Assembly: GCA_023271875.1 (NCBI GenBank)
Contig: JALPWY010000015.1
Coordinates: 1 to 36,040, forward strand
Length of the DNA: 36,040 nucleotides
Reading direction: 5' to 3'
Source of the DNA: Nitrospinaceae bacterium
GTDB lineage: Bacteria > Nitrospinota > Nitrospinia > Nitrospinales > VA-1
Shown here in pieces: positions 30,664 through 36,040 of the stretch. The translations under genes and the position numbers were made by a program. The notes below the pieces were generated by a model, which did no database searches, was not told the origin of the DNA, and saw nothing but the letters and a program-made list of their open reading frames with translations. Within the stretch, counting starts at the first letter, position 1, and each line of letters begins with the position of its first letter.

Positions 30664-32196
30664 ATGAAAGTTTGTCTAGTCGAACCTCCAAAATTTGTGT
30701 CGCTGACAAATTTCCTGTCGACAGTCAGTATGCCACCGATTGGACTGGCTTACATTGCTGCAGCCATTCGAGAAAAAGGCCATGAGATATGTGTCGTGGA
30801 CGCTCCAGGTTCAGCGCCCAGAAACTATTATTTAGTTAAAGATAATCTAAGAGTTAGAGGCTTGACCCAAAAAGAAATTATTGAGCGCATTCCCTCTGAT
30901 GTTCAAGTGATTGGGTTGGGATGCATGTTTACTTCTCACTGGATATTTGTCCGTGATTTAATTTCTGAGATACGAAAATCTTTCCAAAATGCTTTCATTG
31001 TAATGGGGGGTGAACACGCCACTGGTTTCCCCGAGTTTTCTTTAGATGATGCTCCTTTGGATTGTGTAGTTTTAGGCGAAGGAGAGGAAACGACTATAGA
31101 ATTATTAGATCATATTGAAAAAGGCCTGCCCTTAGACAAAATTGCTGGTTTAGCATATAGAAGTTCTCATGAATCAATTAGGATAAACCCTCGCAGACGA
31201 AGAGTAAGAGAAATTGATTCAATAGCTAAGCCTGCATGGGATTTATTTGATATCAAAAAATATAATGAGGTTAAACAACCACATGGATCAGCACAAGGAA
31301 AGTTTATGCCTATGCTCGCGACAAGAGGTTGTCCATTTTCCTGTACCTTCTGCTCAAGTCCTAATATGTGGACTACTGAATGGATACCCCGAGATTACAA
31401 ACTGGTTGTCGACGAAATGCAAGAATATGAACAAAAATATGGTGTGGTAGATTTTCAATTTGAAGATCTTACGGCAATTGTGAGAAAGGACTGGATCATG
31501 AATTTTTGTAATGAAATTCTGTCTCGTCAAATGAAAATAACTTTTCAACTGCCTTCCGGAACTCGTAGTGAGGGTATTGATTATGAAGTGGCCAAAAAGC
31601 TTAAAGCAGCAGGTTGTCATGAGTTTGCTTTTGCGCCAGAGTCAGGAGATCCTCGAGTGCTTAAAGCCATCAAGAAAAAAGTTAATTTGTCCAAAATGTT
31701 TGATTCAGCTCGCAATTGTCTTAAGGCAGGAATTAATGTAGGTTGTTTTTACATAATTGGTTTTCCTGAAGATGACTACCGTAGCGTTTTGAGGACTTAT
31801 GGCGCTATTATCAAATGTGCCTTTACCGGATTTACCAATGTAAACCTAAATGCATATTCCCCTCAGCCGAACACAGAATCATTTTTAGATCTACAAAGAA
31901 ATGGTGTGATTAAAAAATTTGACGATGAATATTTAATGAGCCTTTTTACATTCCAAGACTTTGGTGCGCGCAAAACTTCTTATAATAAGAATTTTAGTGA
32001 CTTCGAACTCTCTGTAATGGTCAACTTAGGTGTTTTTTTATTTTATATCATTTACTTCTTAATTAAACCTTATAGAGTTTTTCAGTTATTTTTAGATCTA
32101 GGAAGTAAATCGTCTAGCAATAAAACTACCAAGATGGCCAAGTCATTTTTTAAAGACACCTTTGCTATAATGAAAAATAAATTTATTAAGCTTTGA
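30664..32196 (+). CDS. B12-binding-type radical SAM protein
   Basis: 510 residues. N-terminal Rossmann B12-binding-like domain (about 1-160: VEPPKF, MPPIGLAYIAAAIRE, FIVMGGEHATGFPE, VVLGEGEET), then a radical SAM domain with C223-x3-C227-x2-C230 (RGCPFSCTFC). Further motifs are APESGDP and the YIIGFPEDD loop. The C-terminal part (about 450-475) contains one hydrophobic helix. The order is that of class B radical methylases and related enzymes such as those in hopanoid, phosphonate and antibiotic pathways. No DxHxxG lower-ligand motif is visible, which is common in this group. Acts in the cytoplasm or at the membrane; substrate unknown, probably the glycan or lipid made by the two upstream genes (115 bp gap, same strand). 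Confidence 0.88.
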   Translation: MKVCLVEPPKFVSLTNFLSTVSMPPIGLAYIAAAIREKGHEICVVDAPGSAPRNYYLVKDNLRVRGLTQKEIIERIPSDVQVIGLGCMFTSHWIFVRDLISEIRKSFQNAFIVMGGEHATGFPEFSLDDAPLDCVVLGEGEETTIELLDHIEKGLPLDKIAGLAYRSSHESIRINPRRRRVREIDSIAKPAWDLFDIKKYNEVKQPHGSAQGKFMPMLATRGCPFSCTFCSSPNMWTTEWIPRDYKLVVDEMQEYEQKYGVVDFQFEDLTAIVRKDWIMNFCNEILSRQMKITFQLPSGTRSEGIDYEVAKKLKAAGCHEFAFAPESGDPRVLKAIKKKVNLSKMFDSARNCLKAGINVGCFYIIGFPEDDYRSVLRTYGAIIKCAFTGFTNVNLNAYSPQPNTESFLDLQRNGVIKKFDDEYLMSLFTFQDFGARKTSYNKNFSDFELSVMVNLGVFLFYIIYFLIKPYRVFQLFLDLGSKSSSNKTTKMAKSFFKDTFAIMKNKFIKL

Positions 32197-32611
32197 TTTC
32201 CTTCTTAAGGATATCCCTCTAGAAATCAAAATATAGTAGAGTTTGGAAGGAAAAGTTCCAATGAAATAAAATTTTTGTTTTTCTAGTTTTTTTTCTGCGT
32301 TAACTCATTAATTAGTCATTTCGACATAAACCTCATCTCCGTGGCATAATCCTAGTGATTTAGATGCGTTCCTTGCATGCCTTTTGCAAACCGAAATAAT
32401 GAGCTCTGGTTTGTTCACCTCTTTGCAGTGGAAGTAATTGAATTGAGAAAAGATTAAGCCGCAATCATCTCAAACCGGAAGCAAGAGGTTCGGTTCCACT
32501 TGAAATCACTTATTTAAACAAACTTTATAGCAATACTATTTTTTCTAACATCTCCGGTATAAGTAATGTTTATTAATTAACAGCAGCTAATTACTTAAGA
32601 GGTTTTATATT
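32197..32611. other. Intergenic stretch with tRNA remnant 5
   Basis: A hairpin TTTGATTTC/GAAATCAAA (32192-32230) covers the preceding stop codon. Further on lies the most decayed tRNA-Glu copy (32437-32508). No gene seen. Confidence 0.45.
32437..32508 (+). pseudogene. Strongly decayed tRNA-Glu, copy 5
   Basis: Aligned with copy 2 it keeps ATTGAA upstream, ATCTCA-ACCGGAA in the anticodon arm, AGGTTCGGTTCC in the T arm and ACTTGAAATCACTT at the 3' end, with many substitutions that break the stems. Identity is clear only along the whole length, so this call is less sure than copies 1, 2 and 4. Confidence 0.45.
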
Positions 32612-34315
32612 TTGAAATGCAGAAGTTTGTATCACCTGGTAATAATTTTTTTAATTTGCTCGGTAGTATTAATTCTTAGGTACGCAGGAAAGACTGGCCC
32701 TGATTCTGATACTGCTCTTTTACCTTTAACAGCATTACATGTAATGCAAGGGAAACCGTTCCCATTTTTTGTATATGGACAGAATTATATGGGGACGTTA
32801 CCCGTCCCTTTCATTCAACTAATGTTTGAGAATCTAGGGATCTCCTATCTTTGGGCGGAACTTTTATTTGCTTTAATTAATGCCGGAATAATCACAATGT
32901 TTTCCATCTTCATTTTTTACGAAACCAATTTTTTTACCGCAGCAGTTTTTGCTGCAACTTTCGTTCTATTCCCTCATTATGCTGGCGTCCAGATTGTTGG
33001 ACTGAAACCCGGAATGCATCACTTAAGTGTACTTTTGGGACTTTTAAATGGTTTTTTGTTTTGTTGGTATGTCAATAGAACTATAAGTAAAAATTTTTAT
33101 AAAATTTCAACTCATCTATTATTGTTCTTTTTCATCTTCATAGTTTTACCAGGCTTAACTTATTGGAGTTCTAAATTAGGTTTCCTCCATTTAATTACAA
33201 TCTCCACTATAGGCCTACTAGGATGCCGAAAGGTCCTAGCTAAAAAATTTTCACACTTTTACCCCAGAGTTAAAGCTTTAAAATCGGATCTTTCTATTTT
33301 TCTGATTACGCACTGTAAAGTAAAATTTACGTTGCTTAGTCTACTTATAGTCTCATTTTTAAGTCTGCTTTTTATACAGTTGTATCCTGAGAAAAACCTC
33401 TTTGATTATTCCTCCCCAAAAAACATACAAGAAAAATCAGTGGTCCCGGAAATTCCGTTTGCTCCAAAAACAGAAACACATCAATTTTCTGCAGTTAATT
33501 TTATTGCTTTAGTTCAAAAAGGTTTCGAAAGAATCAAAAATAATATCTTCTTTATGCCCAAACTCTATCTCAAATTATTTTCAAATTTCATTCACCCCGT
33601 CATTTTTCTTTGGGCTGTTTTGCCTCTCTTGCTTGGAGGATATTATTATTTTTCAAAACGAAAAGAGTTTTTTTCGTTCCTAAGCGGTAATTGGACAGAA
33701 ATAAAATTTAAATGGATTATTTTAGCGATACCATTTTCAAACATTCTGATTATATGCCTACGTCATGAGTCTTTAAATGATCTGGGATATATACGCTATT
33801 TTGTAAGTCTGAACTTATCAGCTTTGGCCTTTATCCCGTTATATTTTTCCTTAATTCAAAAACCTTTTTTAAAGAATTTTCTTTTAACCTTATATTTATT
33901 TCTAGCGGTAGCTTCCTATTTTCATAGCCAGCCCAAACACTATAAAGAGTTAAATGATATTCCTTTTAAAATAAATTTTATAACATCTATGTATTCGGAC
34001 CAATTAAGACTGTCACCCTCTGAGAAAAAACTCATACATTTTTTAGAGCATGAACAATTACACTTTGGTTACGCAAATTACTGGTCTTCTTATAGATTAA
34101 CGTTTCTTACCCATGAAAGATTCATAATATCTCCTAGGCCTGGACAGCATATTAGGTATAAACCTTATGATAATCTGGTGAAAAGTTCAAAAAATCCATT
34201 TTATATTTTTGACTCGAAACTAGGAGACGATCCAGAGGCATATAAAAGACTGCACCCGGTTATATTTAAAAATCTCCGGCAAAAACGATTTAACAATATA
34301 TTAATTTTTTATTGA
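32612..34315 (+). CDS. GT-C-like polytopic glycosyltransferase
   Basis: 567 residues with about ten hydrophobic helices and a soluble tail (about 450-567). After helix 1 comes GPDSDTALLPLTALHVMQGK (29-48) with Asp31 and Asp33, then YGQNYMGTLPVPF (55-67): the first-loop acidic motif and the GQxYxG block of GT-C enzymes related to GT39/GT83. It should use a polyprenyl-phosphate sugar outside the inner membrane, such as the product of the GtrB-like gene at 27292. The start is TTG 32612, nine bases after AAGAGG; an ATG nearby is out of frame. It stands after tRNA remnant 5, so it is outside the remnant-bounded blocks. Confidence 0.65.
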   Translation: MKCRSLYHLVIIFLICSVVLILRYAGKTGPDSDTALLPLTALHVMQGKPFPFFVYGQNYMGTLPVPFIQLMFENLGISYLWAELLFALINAGIITMFSIFIFYETNFFTAAVFAATFVLFPHYAGVQIVGLKPGMHHLSVLLGLLNGFLFCWYVNRTISKNFYKISTHLLLFFFIFIVLPGLTYWSSKLGFLHLITISTIGLLGCRKVLAKKFSHFYPRVKALKSDLSIFLITHCKVKFTLLSLLIVSFLSLLFIQLYPEKNLFDYSSPKNIQEKSVVPEIPFAPKTETHQFSAVNFIALVQKGFERIKNNIFFMPKLYLKLFSNFIHPVIFLWAVLPLLLGGYYYFSKRKEFFSFLSGNWTEIKFKWIILAIPFSNILIICLRHESLNDLGYIRYFVSLNLSALAFIPLYFSLIQKPFLKNFLLTLYLFLAVASYFHSQPKHYKELNDIPFKINFITSMYSDQLRLSPSEKKLIHFLEHEQLHFGYANYWSSYRLTFLTHERFIISPRPGQHIRYKPYDNLVKSSKNPFYIFDSKLGDDPEAYKRLHPVIFKNLRQKRFNNILIFY

Positions 34316-34408
34316 TATATATTTACGGTTTCACTCTTGAATATGAATGGGTATCTTTTCCAACATCTTGTTGTGGCACGAGATTATATTAAGTTTGCTA
34401 GAGTCTTC

Positions 34409-34428
34409 GGGGCTATTGATAGCCCCTT
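34409..34428. terminator. Bidirectional terminator hairpin
   Basis: GGGGCTA-TTGA-TAGCCCC is a perfect seven-pair hairpin with TT after it, between the convergent genes ending at 34315 (+) and 34447 (-). The flanking T or A runs are short. Confidence 0.45.
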
Positions 34429-34446
34429 AAATCCTGATTTATACTT

Positions 34447-35448
34447 TCAATTATTTTCCAATATAATTTTCCCAACATGCTTATTGGTTGCAAATAGAGC
34501 GTGTGCTTCATTCGCTTGATCAAAGCCAAATTTTTCTTCATGAATAAGTGGCTTAACCGATCCCTCATCTATCCATTTGGCGACATTATTCAATACAAAG
34601 CCATGATAGGCTCGACCTTTTCCTGTAAGCATTGGTAAAAGCATAAATACTAAATGTAAACTTAGCCCCTTCATATGCATTGGTGTTAGATCATGCTTAT
34701 TACCCCCTATAATACCGATCACTTGACCATTGACTTTAGCAGCTTCTAAAGATTTGTCGAGGTTGTCCGCTCCGATGGTATCGAATACGACATCAAAACC
34801 TTTACCTTTAGTAAGACGCTGAGTATAGTCCTCAACTTTTTCATCACGATAGAAAATAATATCCTCTGCTCCTAGGCCTCTAGCGACTTTTGCTTTATCT
34901 TCAGAAGATACTGTTGTTGCGACACGAGCGCCATGTTGCCTAGCAAGTTGTATAGCGATATGACCCACACCTCCTGTTCCACCATGAATTAGAACATGAT
35001 CTTCCTTTTTTATATGAGCACGATCAAACAACCCTTCCCATGCGGTTATAGTCACAAGTGGTAATGCCGCAGATTCAGAAAAACTCAGTGACTTGGGTTT
35101 CAAAGCGATTAAATTACTATCTGCTAGCATGAAATCAGCTAATGCACCTTCAATATTTCCTGCTTCCCCTTGTAACCCTCCAGCACAACCGTAAATCTCA
35201 TCACCCGTTTTAAAGTCAGTTACTCCTTCTCCCACTTCGGTTATGACCCCAGACACATCCATATGAAGGATTCCAGGTAAGGCAGGATTAATTCCCAAAT
35301 CACTTTTAAGGAGCTTATGATCAATGGGGTTAAGACTTGAGGCTTTCACCTTAACAACTACATGCCCTTGTTTTGCACTAGGTTTATTAACTTCGTCTTC
35401 AATAAGTTTTGCAGCATCTCCGTACTCATGAACCCTATAAGCTTTCAT
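34447..35448 (-). CDS. Zinc-free MDR quinone oxidoreductase-like protein
   Basis: 333 residues of the medium-chain dehydrogenase superfamily, quinone oxidoreductase/zeta-crystallin branch: VKASSLNPIDHK (34-45) replaces the zinc-binding Cys site, GILHMDVSGVITEVGEGV (59-76) is the GroES-like core, and HGGTGGVGHIAIQLAR (155-170) binds NADPH. No catalytic or structural zinc cysteines are present. Such enzymes reduce quinones or alpha,beta-unsaturated carbonyls in the cytoplasm. ATG 35448 is chosen, with AGGAGA eight bases upstream; a GTG at 35451 is in frame. It stands alone and is not obviously tied to the glycan genes. Confidence 0.9.
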   Translation of the reverse strand: MKAYRVHEYGDAAKLIEDEVNKPSAKQGHVVVKVKASSLNPIDHKLLKSDLGINPALPGILHMDVSGVITEVGEGVTDFKTGDEIYGCAGGLQGEAGNIEGALADFMLADSNLIALKPKSLSFSESAALPLVTITAWEGLFDRAHIKKEDHVLIHGGTGGVGHIAIQLARQHGARVATTVSSEDKAKVARGLGAEDIIFYRDEKVEDYTQRLTKGKGFDVVFDTIGADNLDKSLEAAKVNGQVIGIIGGNKHDLTPMHMKGLSLHLVFMLLPMLTGKGRAYHGFVLNNVAKWIDEGSVKPLIHEEKFGFDQANEAHALFATNKHVGKIILENN

Positions 35449-35676
35449 CACTCAATTCTCCTATGTAATTACATCCCCTAACTAATTTGCCATCAAGTGG
35501 CCTATTTTTGGCCCATTTTTGGCCCATTTTTAGCTCCGATACAAACCCTTGAAATTCCAGCATTTTGATTCAATTCAGTTGTCATGGGTTTTAAACTAAG
35601 ATATAACCAAATTAAATTTCCCCAAAGATATTTAGTAATTCTTTCTAACTCAATTGTTCACAAAAGTAACAAAGGA

Positions 35677-35712
35677 GAAGGTAGTTTTGTTAATAGGTTT
35701 AGATAAAGGAGG
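35677..35712 (+). promoter_or_regulatory. Conserved leader element, copy 5
   Basis: GAAGGTAGTTTTGTTA, then ATAGGTTTAGATAAA, then GGAGG and ATG five bases on. This is the same element as the four copies on the minus strand, here on the + strand, showing that it travels with gene orientation. Confidence 0.6.
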
Positions 35713-35717
35713 CGTTA

Positions 35718-36040
35718 ATGGGAAAGGACCGGCTAAAAAGTGAACAAAGAGAGTTTTTTCGTGTATCGGTAGGTCGATTAAATAGTGTCATAAGAAATGA
35801 ATCAGGGGCTTTTGAAGTGGTTGAAAAATCAATCAAACCATTAGATACACCTATTGAACTTAAAGATGTTTCTACTGGTGGACTGCGTATAGAGTCAGCA
35901 AAAGAGCAGTTCAAGAAAGGTACATCTTGTGAAATAGTTTTACCAAAAATCAAAGATCTAGATGGTAAAAAATTAAAATGCGAAGTTTCACGAGCAACGT
36001 TTATAGACGCGAAATGGGTTCATGATATAGGATTAAGATT
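35718..36040 (+). CDS. PilZ domain protein (partial)
   Basis: The gene runs off the right edge; 107 codons are visible. REFFRVSVGRLN (11-22) carries the N-terminal Arg motif of PilZ, and KDVSTGGLRIES (about 53-64) is the DxSxxG motif; together they bind c-di-GMP. The interval between them is longer than in minimal PilZ domains because of an insert (about 25-50). The product likely responds to c-di-GMP, but its output cannot be read. ATG 35718 is supported by AAAGGAGG five bases upstream and by the conserved leader. Confidence 0.82.
   Translation, partial: MGKDRLKSEQREFFRVSVGRLNSVIRNESGAFEVVEKSIKPLDTPIELKDVSTGGLRIESAKEQFKKGTSCEIVLPKIKDLDGKKLKCEVSRATFIDAKWVHDIGLR

Noticed and set aside
34337-34519. 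Plus-strand frame of 60 residues
   Set aside because: No ribosome binding site and runs into antisense of the MDR gene; the hairpin inside is better read as a terminator.
35699-35953. Minus-strand frame of 84 residues
   Set aside because: Antisense of the PilZ gene.

Overview
The window is an AT-rich stretch of a Gram-negative chromosome. The Gram-negative call rests on a TonB-dependent receptor, a Rap1a/Tai-type exported protein, a bactofilin and a PilZ protein. Nothing in it fixes the taxon. A marine Nitrospinota- or deltaproteobacteria-like lineage is my guess, at low confidence. No rRNA, no intact tRNA, no CRISPR array and no recognisable integrase or transposase is present.

Layout. 1-7.9 kb is a patchwork of small genes and wreckage. 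It holds a Rap1a-like exported protein, a ferredoxin, a TPR protein, a coiled-coil protein, a truncated SGNH hydrolase, an SDR, a YnfA-like membrane protein between two copies of a decayed coding repeat, a heptanucleotide repeat inside a small membrane-protein gene, a structured candidate RNA, a truncated phage terminase small subunit, a zinc ribbon, a bactofilin, and the tail of an OafA-type SGNH domain. 7.9-20 kb is a surface-glycan region: two SGNH hydrolases, a polytopic membrane protein, a DPM1-type glycosyltransferase, an overlapping GT2/radical-SAM pair, a methyltransferase, and an SGNH-SxtJ-DUF5989-carbamoyltransferase cassette. 20-32.5 kb is a mosaic of four gene blocks separated by five decayed tRNA-Glu(CTC) sequences, all on the + strand. 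The blocks carry (a) a GT-C glycosyltransferase, (b) a TonB receptor with an FMN reductase, (c) a membrane-anchored MORN-type repeat protein, and (d) a GtrB-like GT2, a GT2-radical SAM fusion and a B12-binding radical SAM protein. 32.6-36 kb has another GT-C-like protein, a zinc-free quinone oxidoreductase-type MDR and the start of a PilZ protein.

How the genes may work together. Most intact genes fit building and decorating an extracellular or envelope glycan: lipid-linked sugar donors (DPM1/GtrB types), GT-C transfer on the outer face, polymerising or adding GT2s, O-acyl (SGNH) and O-carbamoyl tailoring, and methyl or radical chemistry. The wreckage and tRNA remnants indicate repeated gain and loss of this accessory content.

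Most interesting signals: (1) the series of tRNA-Glu remnants bounding cargo blocks; (2) a GT2 fused to a radical SAM enzyme whose homologue occurs 15 kb away as a separate gene overlapping a different GT2; (3) a conserved leader of about 35 bp placed before five unrelated small genes; (4) a 7-bp start-codon-bearing tandem repeat that could be phase-variable.
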